NCBI RefSeq assembly: GCF_932294415.1
Contig: NC_065542.1
Span: forward strand, 43,675,942-43,739,941
Direction: 5' to 3'
DNA: 64,000 bases
DNA from: Quercus robur
Taxonomy: Eukaryota; Streptophyta; Magnoliopsida; Fagales; Fagaceae
Of the stretch, positions 10,141-21,463 are shown piece after piece; the stretch's first letter is position 1; each line of letters opens with the position of its first letter. Made by a program: the position numbers and the translations under genes. A model generated the notes under the pieces. The model made no database searches. It was not told the origin of the DNA and saw only the letters and a program-made list of their open reading frames with translations.

Positions 10141-13100
10141 TTAAGTCTGCCTGGACTGAGCAGCACCGTATCCACCACCATAACCCCCAGTGGCTTGTGA
10201 AGGGTCAGATCTCCATGCTGCATTGGAGTACCCCGAATTTCCATTTGTGTCACCATAGCCACTTCCCATGTAGCTACCACCCATTCCATGTTGCTCTCCA
10301 CCACCAGCACCACCACCAGCATTGCTACTTGGGGCACTTCCAGCACGTCCCCCTGTAGCCCCATACCCACCAGAATAAGAACCGTCACTTCCACCATAAC
10401 TACCATATCCATAGCCTTGATTCCCATACCCAGAAGCTGCACTTGGGGATTGACCCCTTGGAGCAGAAACAGCACCACCACTACCTGGAGCATTCCAGGC
10501 TGCAGTTCCATACCCAGCACTTCCACCATAGCCTGATGTGCCATACCCAGAAGGAGTTTGATTTGTCCAAGTATTTTTTACTGCACCTGGCCCCCCAGTT
10601 CCATAACCAGCATTAGGGGCATTTGGGTTTCCATATGCCCCCATGGGACCGCCAAATCCAGCATTTGCAGTTCCATAACCACTAACACCATAACTGCCAT
10701 AACCACCATAACCGACTCCACTATTAGCAGCTCCATAACCATAACCTGCTCCACCATAGCCAGAATATGGCGGAAAACCACCTGCAGCAGTTTGAGGCTG
10801 CATATATCTACTTCCATCTGTTCGACCATCAAACGTATTTGTATTTGCACCAGAGGCCCCATAACCTTGATAGCCCCCACTACGGCCCCCACCACCTGGA
10901 TTTGCATCTTTGGGAAGGGCTCGTTTTACCTCGACTGATTTACCATTCAAGTCATGGAAGGTCTTATGAAGAACTCTATCAACTGCATCCTCAGTGTCAA
11001 ATGTTATGAAACCAAAACCACGAGGCCGTTGAGTGTTCTGGTCATACATTATTACCACATCAGTTACTTGTCCATAAGTTTCAAAATACTGACGAAATCC
11101 ATCTTCTGCCAGGTTGGAAGGCAATCCTCCAACAAATATTTTTTTTGTCTTAAAATTTCCTCCCCCTCCAGAGGTTCTGCCAGTGTTAAAATTTCCAGTT
11201 CTAGAGGAAGTTTGCTGTTCTTCCCTTGATAGAGCCCTTTTTGCCTCCACCTGTGTAGTTGAAATGAAATTTTAATGACTGGAGGGACATAACAAGTGTA
11301 AAAAGACATATACAAGCATGCTGTTCATGTATATATATACAATGATCTAGGAAAACAAAATTTTACAATGTGCCCAACAAGTTTATTTTAACAATTGGAT
11401 AATCCTTTCACGCAAGAACCAAAAAAGATCATTTTCATCTCTTTGTGGGTGCATTTTGCACACATTATTTAAAAACTATTTAACCTATGCCACCCTCCAT
11501 AATATAAAGAAAAAAATGGCGATACAAGTAGCAGCAAGCTAACTTAAGGAAGATTTCGCTTCCTAGGCTCTCTCTCTCTCTCTCATATACAATTTATCAG
11601 TAACCTAAAGAAAAGATGAAATACCAATAGACCAATAAGAAAACAAAGGAAACAAAAAGAAGACACAGACATTATTTTGCTCATGCTCTCTCACAATACC
11701 AAAAAAAAAAAACTTGTTCATGGTTATCCTTACTAATATGCAATTTGTTTCCTTAAAACATAATTTTTTTTTCTTTCCTATCATGTGGAGGCAACATGGA
11801 AACAACGTTGACATTCCCATGCATAATATATTCATTAGCAATGATGAAGAAAACACGAACCCATTTTTTTTATAAAATAAAAATAAAAAAAATAAAAAAA
11901 AATTTTGCAAATGGCAAACTCCAGAAAGCAATCAAGTGACTGCAAAATATTATTGTCAAGTAAGGAATACCCATAAAGAAATAGTAGTACATCTGCAATA
12001 AATTAATACAAAAATACATAAAAGAAAACCCTTTTGAAAAATAAACAAAATCTCAAACACATGCAAAATAACACTAAAATAATTTTTATTAACTATTGAA
12101 TCATTGAGGGATGAAAGACTATTCATGTTTGACCATGGATAAGGTGCTTGTCCTAAACAATTCAACAAAATGAAACCCAAATGAAGGAATGAAGAGGCAA
12201 AACATTTGTGAAAGTGACCATTACTAATGAAAAATAATTATTAACAGGGTAAACTGATAGAGAAAAACTAATAGAAGATGACAGAACCCTAAAATAAAAT
12301 AAAAATTACGAACAAGTATACACATAGCCAACAGAAATATGAAAATCTAATAAACAAATGAAGTTACATAATTGTAAGAGCAAGTCTCATCCCTTTTACC
12401 CAAACATAAGTGAGCTTGTTATAAAGAATGTATTTTTATAATTTCTAAACCACACAAAAGGAAACCAAACAGAGGAAAAAGAAAGACCCCTCCCCCCCCC
12501 CGGCCAGTAACCAAGAGTAATGATAATGAAATCAAAATAAATTACTACAGTGACCAAACCCGATATAATGAAGGGTCTGTCCAAGGGAATACATTAATGA
12601 ACTATTTTAGATAACTTTTTATAGGAAATTGAAAAAACCGTCAAAAAAGTTAGTTTTCATTTTCCCATAAAGAGCTTTCTAAAATGGTTTACTAATGCAT
12701 GCCCTAACGGCATACGGTAGTAAAACCCTATAATGAAACACTTAACCACACGTTATAGGGTTGTAAAAATAATTCCAAAAAAGTTAGCGTGGAAGTGAAG
12801 TTAATTATTCAACAGACCATGTCATGGATCAAACCGGTTTCTAGGGGAAATGAAAAGGAATGGATGAAATAAACTTAATTTGAGGTAGTCACCCTCCAAG
12901 AAGAAGAAGGGAGAATTGAGAAAGAGAACTAGAGAGAGAAAAGTTATGAGTTGTTTCCTCAATGAGGAGATGCTATGGATTACAAGTATGTATACAAGTT
13001 TCTTGCAAGGCCAAGATAACCAGGAAACAACTTGTAACTAGTTTGGCTCCACTACTTGGTAATGCTAAACCTTTGCAGATTTCCTATCATAAAACTGGTA

Positions 13101-13775
13101 AAATTGTCCTAAACCCTGTTATTTTCATGATTTTCAGCATACTTAAGGAACCGCAAAGGGCAAACCCAATGTCCACAGGCACAAACAGATGAATATAGGC
13201 AGAACCCATTAGATATCACAAAAATTCAACAGAATCGACAAAGCAATTCAAAGATAATAAGCCATTGGACTTGACAACCCAACCAAAAAAAAAAAAAAAA
13301 AACCCAGAAACCAAAAACAACTAAAAATCAAAATTTGAAGCCAACCCAACAAAAAATAAGCAAAACCCAGAAACCAAAACAACTCAAAATCAAAACTTAA
13401 TGCCAACCCAAAACAAACCCAGAAACCAAAACAACTCAAAATCAAAACTTAAGGCCAACCCAAAAAAAAAAAAAAAAAAAAAACCAAAACCCAGATGCAA
13501 AAAAAAATTGAAACAAGAAAGTGAATGCAAATAGAGGGAGGAAAGGGACTAACGGTGCGGCCATCGATGGTGTGCCTATCCTGGAGGACACGGTCAAGAA
13601 CAGAAGGGTCAGAGAAGACAACAAAGCCAAAACCACGAGGGCGACCAGTGGGTTTCTCGCGCATGATAACGGCTTGGGTGACTTGACCGTACTGGGTAAA
13701 GTACTCAGTCAAGGTTTCTTCGCTGGTGTCCCATGCTATGCCTCCTATGAATAGCTTTCCTTCGTCTGAATCCAT
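10141..13775 (-). CDS. Two-RRM glycine/tyrosine-rich hnRNP-like RNA-binding protein
   Basis: Exon 1 is 13775-13554 and exon 2 is 11250-10141, separated by a 2,303-bp GT-AG intron in phase 0, giving 443 residues. The start MDSDEGKLFIGG is the standard start of plant DAZAP/Musashi-like hnRNPs (Arabidopsis RNP1 group). RRM1 (about residues 7-80) has RNP2 LFIGGI and RNP1 RGFGFVVF and is split by the intron at residue 74. RRM2 (about 111-190) has KIFVGG and RGFGFITF and is followed by VEVKRALPKDANPGGGG. The C-terminal 240 residues are a G/Y/S/A/N-rich low-complexity tail typical of proteins that form RNP granules. The family binds mRNA in nucleus and cytoplasm; the exact target is unknown. Both splice sites join codons cleanly (..DGRT|VEAKRA..). 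No breaks are seen. Confidence in family is high and in specific orthology moderate. Confidence 0.93.
11251..13553 (-). other. Long intron of the RNA-binding protein gene
   Basis: The intron has donor GTTAGT (minus, 13553 onward) and acceptor ACACAG (ending 11251). It is AT-rich, with a short C run (12488-12500) and a CT microsatellite near 11570-11584. Between about 12600 and 12760 lies a degraded repeat resembling one at 55270-55440 (words such as TAATGCATGCCCTAACGGCA versus TAATGTATGTCTTAAGGGCA). A minisatellite lies near the donor. Confidence 0.8.
13301..13470. repeat. Three-copy minisatellite in intron
   Basis: Units starting AACCCAGAAACCAAAA at 13301, 13364 and 13416 share the order AACCCAG, AAATCAAAA, GCCAACCCAA. 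Unit lengths are about 63, 52 and 50 bp. Copies 2 and 3 are nearly identical; copy 1 is more diverged. The block is bounded by poly(A) runs at both ends and lies about 90 bases inside the intron donor. Confidence 0.8.
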
Positions 13776-14051
13776 ATCTTCTTTTATTTTTTTGCCTCTC
13801 TTTTCTGTGTGTTCTCTTAGAGAGGCTCAAAATGGAAAAGCCCTCTGTTTTTGGTTTTCTGTGAGTTTTTGTTAATATGACAGAGAGAGAGAGAGAGACT
13901 GAGTGGACTCGAGGAGGGAAGAGAAGCGATTACTGGGTTAGGGTTTTGTTTTGAAACGACGCCGACTTGGGCTCGGCCTAGATTCCATGGAAGAAATTTA
14001 GTCTTTACAAATAAGTTATTTATAGATATTAAACAACGTAAGAAAACAACG

Positions 14052-14136
14052 GGGGTGGTGGCGCAGTTGGCTAGCGCGTAGGTCTCATAGCTTCTGAGTT
14101 ATCCTGAGGTCGAGAGTTCGAGCCTCTCTCACCCCA
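14052..14136 (+). tRNA. tRNA-Met(CAU), elongator, with 11-nt intron
   Basis: The acceptor GGGGTGG pairs with TCACCCC (one G-U) and the discriminator is A at 14136. The D arm is GCGC..GCGC. Anticodon CAT is at 14086-14088. An 11-base intron (GCTTCTGAGTT, 14090-14100) sits one base after the anticodon, and the T arm contains GAGTTCGAGCC. Plant nuclear tRNA genes with introns are tRNA-Tyr and elongator tRNA-Met, and this sequence is the standard elongator form. Internal A box (TGGCGCAGTTGG) and B box (GTTCGAGCC) are intact. A TTTT stop for RNA polymerase III lies at 14146-14149. Confidence 0.95.
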
Positions 14137-14149
14137 ACGTATCTCTTTT

Positions 14150-16794
14150 CTCAAGACCTATTAACTGGTTTTTTTTTTCCCCTCAATAAATTATATGGGA
14201 AAAAAGTTTTTTAGATTTTTTTTTTCAAGCCCTGTAAGAAATTGAGTAAACTAAAACTGTTTTTTTTTCTTGAATAATAAATAATATATGTGAAAAGTTA
14301 ATTAATGCTCTCTTAAGGGTTTATGAAATATTTTTAAATAATTTTTATAAGAAAAAAAAGTAACTAACTTTTTAACAGTTTTTTTTTTTTTTTTTTTTTT
14401 TTAATTTCCAATTAAAGGGGCATTAGAATGTTCCATTAACCGAATCCATAATATATAACTAGTTGAAAAAGTTCTTATTCACTTATTGCATCTTCCTTTT
14501 AAGGCCTTCTTAACATTTAAGTTACTCAACCTTTGCATTAATTAAATGGTTATTAACTTTTACATAATAATTAGGGTAAGGGAACCCATTATGAGTAAAC
14601 CGTAAAATATAATTGGTTTTTTTTAAAAAAAAAAAAAATTAAGTAACTAAGTTTTTAACAGCTTTTTATTTTTCTAATTAAAGGGACGTTAAAATCTTCC
14701 ATTAACAAATGCGATAAGATCATCTATTAACCAAACCCATAATAGATAACTAATTGAGAAGGTTCTTTCATTGGCTATTGCATCTTCCTTTTAAGGTCTT
14801 AGAACATAGTGACCAAAAATACTATACACAATGACTTGTTAAAGGTCATACAAAAATACTAGAATAATGTGTTAACTTTTTAAAGGTCATACAAAAATAC
14901 CATACACAAAGACCAACAAGTCAACAACAAAATTGACTTGATTCCTATCCCAAAAAAAAAAAAAAAAAGGCTTGATTAAATCGCTAAGTACAACTTAAAT
15001 TTTCTAAACATTGAAGAAAAAAATTTAGCAAACATAAAGTCACTAGAATCACTACCGTAAGATCCGTAGGTGAGTAAAATTCAAATATATATATATCTAG
15101 TAAAAAATAGTTGTAAAGTTTAAACCATAGTTTTCCTAAAAAATAAAGGTTTTAAACCATAGTTATCATAATTGTGTCAAGCATCAAACCATTAAAAAGA
15201 CCAATATACCGGCTTATTGGTTTAACCAGTGGGATATCAGTTTAGTTGCGAATTTGACAATTACTAATTAATTTACAAAAATAAATTAATTTTAAAATAT
15301 AAAATTAAAGAAAAAATATTTCTAAAAATAAAAACTAAAACTTATCAATTACTCAAATACCAACCAGTGGCAGTGGTCATACTTAACACACAAATAACCC
15401 TTAAAAAAAGTACACAATTAGAAAAAGCTTTTAATAAATTCATAAACCACAAAAAAAAAAAAAATGTTAATAGCTTTATAACTCAACTGATTGACACATT
15501 TTGGTATTTTCATTCTTTCCTAATTATTGAGTAATAAAAAAACTAAAAGCCACAAAATATATATTAATCTCAAGGTTTTCTTTTAAAGTTACTACTATTG
15601 CATCATGAAAAGTATTAGACCATTACTGTGCAATTTCGCATGATGTCAAAAGTATTGGACTATTAGAAAAACCTTGGAAAACATTAGATTACTATTGTGC
15701 ATTCTGTTATATACAAAAGAATCATTATAAAATAATTTAAAAAAAAAAAAAAAAAAAAAAAGGAAAGAAGAAAAGTTTAATTAATTCTTGAAAGATTACC
15801 ACATAGAGCTCACTTCTTATAGAGCTATAGGGGAATAGTGAATCACATCCTCTATTTATAGAAGGCCCGGAGAAGTTTGAATTCAAAATTGAAATTGTAG
15901 GAAAATTAGTTGTTAAGTCTAATGTGATTATGTGTGCACCTCATGATTATATTTTAAATCTAATCTAGTAGAATTATGACAAATTTTTAGTTCAAATTAA
16001 TTCCTCATGGAACTAATCAAATTTTTTTGTCCATAATCACATGTAATTAGACTCCATCATGCGGATGCATCTTTAGCCATTAAAATGTGATTTTTCCATA
16101 TCTTTTAATCCCATGGTCTGATTGAGCTCATGACATATTATTTTGATAATTGACAAATTGTGATTTTTTGTTTTGTTTTGTTTTAGATATTAGTTAAAAA
16201 TCCCAAACCCCCTCCATTCCATGCATTCCAAGCATTTATGCACACAGGAGATACCAATCCCCCTAAGAGGCGATTGGTTAGTAAGTATTCATTTAATCGG
16301 TCTACTATAAAACCAAATGTTTTCATAATGGTTAATCTCGTTGAGAAAACACCCAATATATCTTTTAATATAAATTTTTTGTTATAAAAAATAAAATAAA
16401 ATATGGACATTGTGAATCAATCTTCAATATTTCTAAGCATAAACATGTATATATAGATTGGTTTTCCTTTCTCAAATTAAAAAAAAAAAAAAAAATTGTA
16501 ATATTCATTCCTTTCAAATTTTTCTGATATGAACTTTGTCTTTCCATCTATGTCATAAAGAAATTACTTTTTTTTTTTTTTTTTAATAACAAAATGTTAA
16601 CATGACATGTTTAAAAGCTAATATGGCCTGAAATAAATATAATGATAAATAGACAAAAGTGTAACATTGATATCTATTAAATTTTGTTAGGACAAATTAT
16701 AGCTTTTTAAATGTAGGGAAATATACTTAAATTTAAACTAAATTTTTAGGGATGAAAATTTTATTTTAGACATAATTTTAATATCCTCAAAACA
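14150..16794. other. AT-rich spacer with a local duplication
   Basis: No gene is seen. Two related blocks, about 14350-14520 and 14640-14810, share AATTAAAGGGGCATTAGAAT-like and TATTGCATCTTCCTTTTAAG words and are a diverged direct duplication. Around 15780-16130 a minus-strand TATA-like CTATAAATAGAGG with an AT-rich upstream block could be an LTR remnant, but I could not find its ends. Confidence 0.5.
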
Positions 16795-17566
16795 TTCTTT
16801 GTAAGGACTAGAATTGCAACCCAAGCCTACCGAGAACAGTGAAGGTTAGCCCAATAAGCCCAAAACGATAAATTTGTTAGAGAGTGGATCTTATAAGCGA
16901 ACTACTAAACCACGTAAGTTCAGGCTCAAGATAGATTAGGTTCAAGTTGATAGGATTAGACACACAAATTCAACAAAATATCTTCCTCGAACCAATCCGA
17001 GGACAAAGTGTTCTTATATTGATCAAGTTTTTTTGTTTACAAAGTGTTCTTCTCTCTCCTCTCTTTCTCTCCATCTTGCATGCCCGTTTTAATGGAGACA
17101 ATTTCCTTATATAGTCCCCCCCAATACATTCTAGCTTTCCACCTGTTCAATTTCTAGGAAATCCTTTGGATGCTTGTCCTATCAAGGCTCTTTTGGAGGT
17201 AATAAGAAGAGTTGTGAGCTAGAAAAATACTATTTAGGTGTCATTTCTTCATAAATGCGGTCATTCAGTTGGTGCATTGCATTTAATGTGGTGCTGGCAG
17301 TCATCCCAAATATTTCTTCTCTACATTACTGATACAGTTTGCTACTTCCCCTAGAGCTCATCTTTCTAGAGTGGTTGGTTTCCTAAAGTGTTCTCGAGGT
17401 GCTTTTGTTCCTCAGGAACCTCGGTTACCATGTCAGTCCCCTCTTTCTTCCTCGGCCTTTTAGCCCATGTACACATGGATCTTTTAACTGTCCTCGGATA
17501 TTTGATCATCCTCAAACAGGGTTCGTAGCCCAAAAATGTGCTCGGATCACCTGCCCCCACATTCTT
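16795..17566 (-). mobile_element. Solo LTR (Ty3/gypsy Tat-like) with 5-bp target duplication
   Basis: A 762-bp unit (16800-17561) begins TGTAAGGACTAG and ends CTGCCCCCACA on the plus strand. It is flanked on both sides by TTCTT (16795-16799 and 17562-17566). No primer-binding site, polypurine tract or coding sequence lies inside, so it is a solo LTR left by LTR-LTR recombination. A minus-strand TATA box (CTATATAAGG at about 17108-17117) and similarity in order to the LTR at 3919-4602 (for example the ATGCGG..AATGTGGTG blocks) give minus orientation and family. Confidence 0.88.
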
Positions 17567-18751
17567 AATTTTTTATTTTCTGCATATATTTTTTGGGATT
17601 GATTTCTAATATATTATTGAATATATTTATTTTATTATTCTTCTTTTTTATTTATATATTTTTAAAATTTTTTAACAAAAATACTGAATATATTTTAAAT
17701 CTTAATCTCAAAGTCGAAATTTGTCATACCAATATTGTTCTATTTTTTAGGGAGGTATTATTTAGGGTTGTTTTAAGAAATTGGATTTTTTTAATAATCC
17801 AATAATATTTTTTATTTTTAAAGAGAAAATTTAATAATTATAATTATGTGAGATGGTGCATCCAAATTACAAGACACCAATAAACTAACCGAAAAACCAA
17901 TAATTTGAGCCTATTAAAGAAGACGCATGTGATACAATTTTCTGTTTTTTATTTTTTATTTTTCAATTTTTGATAAGGACAATTTTGTGTTTTTAGACAA
18001 GACAAAGTGGGATTCGAACATGGAAAGTTCGAACACAATCTTTGTCTAATAAAATCTGATCAAAAGATCATTAAGGAAAAAAAGAAGAAGCAAATAGTAA
18101 AATCTTTTAATATCTAATCTGAAAAACTCCCACTTAAGTTCTCTTTCCAAGAAAAGAAATTCCTATTGTATGTATTATTGGTACTTGAAAAAGAACTTTA
18201 CTTCTTTTGTATACAAAATAGACGTTATAGAGTTGATGGAACCAATCACACTTTAAATACAAAAATCAGTCATCATTTACAAAGTGGGTCCCTACAAATG
18301 ATGCAATGGCTGAGATCAAAAAGCCTATTCTCACACACACACACACACAAACGTTGTTTCTGTGAACAACACGTTAGAGTTGTGTTTGTTTTTTTTGGCA
18401 AAAGAAAACACAAAAAGATTTACAGGCTGTGATATGGATTGAGTCAATCAACGAATCCTAAGTCCCAACGGTCACTTCCTCTTTTTCACTAAAATAAGAA
18501 TTTTTTTTAAAGAAAATTACAAAACAAACTCTCCAACTAGAAGTAGAAGAAGGAAGAGCCCCTATTACAGAACCGCTCTCTCTACACTTCAAATTTTTCT
18601 TTGACGCTCTCCTTTCTCTTTTTAGTAAACAATGAAAACCCATTAAGGCAAATCTTTCTCTGGGTAGAACTCAGAAAACCCACTTGGCAAATCTTTGAGA
18701 TTTTTCTTCTAGAGGGAGAGAAATTTTTTCGGTTTTTTTGTTGTTGTCAAA
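17567..18751. other. Spacer and 5' region of the JASON-like gene
   Basis: No separate gene is seen. A CA microsatellite lies at about 18331-18349. The last few hundred bases, rich in CT and TTTCT tracts, should hold the promoter and 5' UTR of the gene starting at 18752; I could not assign a TATA box with confidence. Confidence 0.5.
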
Positions 18752-20768
18752 ATGGGTTGTTTTCTTGGTTGTTTTGGTTCTTCCAAAGATGGGAAAAGAA
18801 GGAAACCCAGACGCAACAAGGTTCAACCTCGTGATCAACCTGTAAGTACTGTCTTCAAGATTTGTTTTTGCGATGATGTCTTTTAGTGTTTTGTTCTTTC
18901 TTAACCCTTTGTTTGACATAAAGAAAGAAAAGATATCAAGATTGATGTTTTCCTTTTTTTTTTTTGGTTTCTAAAAAAGGTCAAATAGTCATGTTAATAA
19001 AGTTACAGACTTGAATCTTTACGCCCAGTTTCTTCAAGAAGTAATATTTTCGCTTTCTTTTTAGTTTCCTAGCTTTTCTCAACAGCCAAACAGAGCTTAA
19101 GTACTGTTTTCAAGCTTTGAAAGCTTTTTTTTGTTTCTTTTATATGGTTTCTAAAAAGGGCATATAGTCAAGTTCATAAAGTTGCATACCTGTATCTTGA
19201 CGCACAGTTCATTGAAGATTGAAGATTTTGGTTTTTTTTTTTGGCCCCCTAAGTTTGCTCAGCAGTCAAACAGAACTTTAGTTGATTATTGTTTTTAGAG
19301 AACTTTTAAAACTGAATTTGAATTCTGAAAATTGTTGCAGAGAACTGCAAGTTGCACGCCTGCGCAATCTGCTGTTCATTCTACTCAAGAAGAGGACTCC
19401 CAAACACCCATCGACATCACGAATTCACAAGTCCAGTGAGTTATCAAATTCCTTATCTTTTTTGGGATTCAATGCTTTCCTAATTTTTGCTTTTTGAGAG
19501 CAAAAGCAAAATTTGTTTTATTTATAGGCTTATTGTTATTATTTTTTCTTCGTTTTTTGATTTTTGATATGATTTGAGTGTAGGGATGAGCCTGAGAGAG
19601 AGTCGAGCTTTAGAAGCAGAAGGAAAGTAACATTCAACTCCAATGTGGAAACCTATGAACATGTTTTGTGTGAGGAAGTCAAGAATGTTGTACCAGAGAC
19701 TGAAGGCAGTGGGAAAAAGGGGCAGGAGGAAAATATAGCAAAATCAAGTCAAACAAAGTCTTCTTCAGAAGAAAATTCAATCACTTCAAGTTCAGTATCT
19801 TATCCTCCGAATCATAGATACCAGAATTGCAGGGACAGTGATGATGAGTTTGAAGAATTAGATTATGAGGAGAGTGATCTTGATGATGACAATGACGATG
19901 ACGACGACGACGACGATGATGGGGTACTTGAGGTGAATGAAATTTATGAGGATGATGATGATGGAATTGTTGAGTCAAGGAGAAGAATTCCTGTTGTTCC
20001 TGTGGTTACCGAGGTGGTTGATGATTGTCCAATAAGATGTGATGAACGGGAGGTTAAGCCATATGTGTATAACCCGAATGTTCGAGATAGGAGTGCTTAT
20101 GTTCATCCTGTGTTAAACCCTGTCGAAAATCTTACGCAATGGAAAGCTGTTAAAGCTAAAGGGGCATCACCATTGAGGCCTCAGAAAGAGAATTTTGTTT
20201 TGAATCAAGAATCTGAGGTTTCATTCAGTTTTAAGTCAAAAACTAATCAATCCAAGAAGTCAAGCCAGGAAGTAGCAGTTGATGCTAGCCTTTCCAACTG
20301 GTTGGAATCATCTGAGGCGACTCCCATCAATAAGTCTAGCACCATTACACCTGAGATAAGCATGTCACAACGATCAACCTCATCAAGGAGCCCAGAAGAT
20401 AGACCTATTTTGGGAGCATTAACTGTTGAAGAACTCAAACAGTTTTCGTCTACTTCTTCACCAAGGAGGTCACCAAGTCCAAGCCCCGATGACATGCCTA
20501 TAATAGGGACTGTTGGGACCTACTGGAGTCACACTGGCTCTACCAAGAATTCTGTCTCAGCCTCTTCCTACAAAGGAATCCCAAACACAACCAGCAAGTA
20601 CAGAGAGGTATATGTGAAGTAAAACTAGTGAAATTTTTGTTTTAGGGGATGGAGGAGTGTTCTGATTAAGTTTTTGTGGGTGTGCAGGATAAGAGAGTGA
20701 ATTGGCACTCTACTCCATTTGAGGCAAGGTTGGAGAGAGCTTTGAAAAGTGGTTCTGCTGAGGCTTAA
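18752..20768 (+). CDS. JASON: JASON-like protein (meiosis II organelle-band factor family)
   Basis: Four exons, 18752-18841, 19341-19435, 19584-20607 and 20688-20768, all with GT-AG introns and matching phases, give 429 residues. The N-terminus MGCFLGCFGSSKDGKRR matches the family start, and Gly2/Cys3 suggest lipid anchoring (inference). Exon 3 holds the conserved KVTFNSNVETYEHV. The C-terminus has the conserved VNWHSTPFEARLERAL. The middle is disordered, with an acidic D/E run (about residues 134-175) and Ser/Pro-rich repeats containing RPILGALTVEEL. In Arabidopsis, JASON keeps the organelle band that separates the two spindles in male meiosis II, and loss gives unreduced pollen; other family members are less studied. 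No breaks are seen. The assignment to family is firm; equivalence to JASON itself rather than a paralog is inferred. Confidence 0.9.
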
Positions 20769-21420
20769 ACTACTCTTACTCTTGGTGTATGCTAGACAAG
20801 CTTGTGAGTGATTTGGTGTTGGATTGTTGTTTTATGTTCTCAGCATCTATATTTTTTTAATTCTTTTGTAAAATTCAATTTGGTTGTTTGTGACATCTGC
20901 TTGCCTGTTGTAATTTCGTGATTAATATAATTGAATTTATTCTTTTTAATTGTATCCATAATTCTTTCTGCAATGCTGATCTATGATTTTATGAAGATCA
21001 GTTTGGTTTTTATATATTCCAGAGCCCTTCAGCCCCCCTGGATTTCAGTTTTAAACCAGGGAAAGTCCTACATTCTGTTTCTTGATTTACAGCTACCAAA
21101 ACTTCGCCTCTCTCTCTTTCTGAATTTCAGTCACTAGATCAGAATTCTATATGGTTTGATGACTTTTAAAGCATAGAGATCTATTTAGTTGGAGATTCCA
21201 GTAATGGTTGTACATTTTTGTCTAATCACAATTTGATTTCCAACATCACAACGTTTATTGGCTACATAATGTAATATTAACAATTCTTATTGGGGCAGTT
21301 GACATGGCTACATAATGTAATGGTCAACAAATCTCATTGTCATGGTTTGTAGGCTAAAGACTTGTTCTTGTGTGTGTCAGACCAATAGAACCCACCCCCC
21401 CCACCCCCCCCACCCCCCCC

Positions 21421-21463
<43 letters not shown>

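Noticed and set aside
10288-11009. Several open frames on the strand opposite the RNA-binding protein gene (Ser/Thr/Ile-rich)
   Set aside because: They are antisense shadows of the Gly/Tyr-rich coding exon, with no start context, domains or splice logic of their own.
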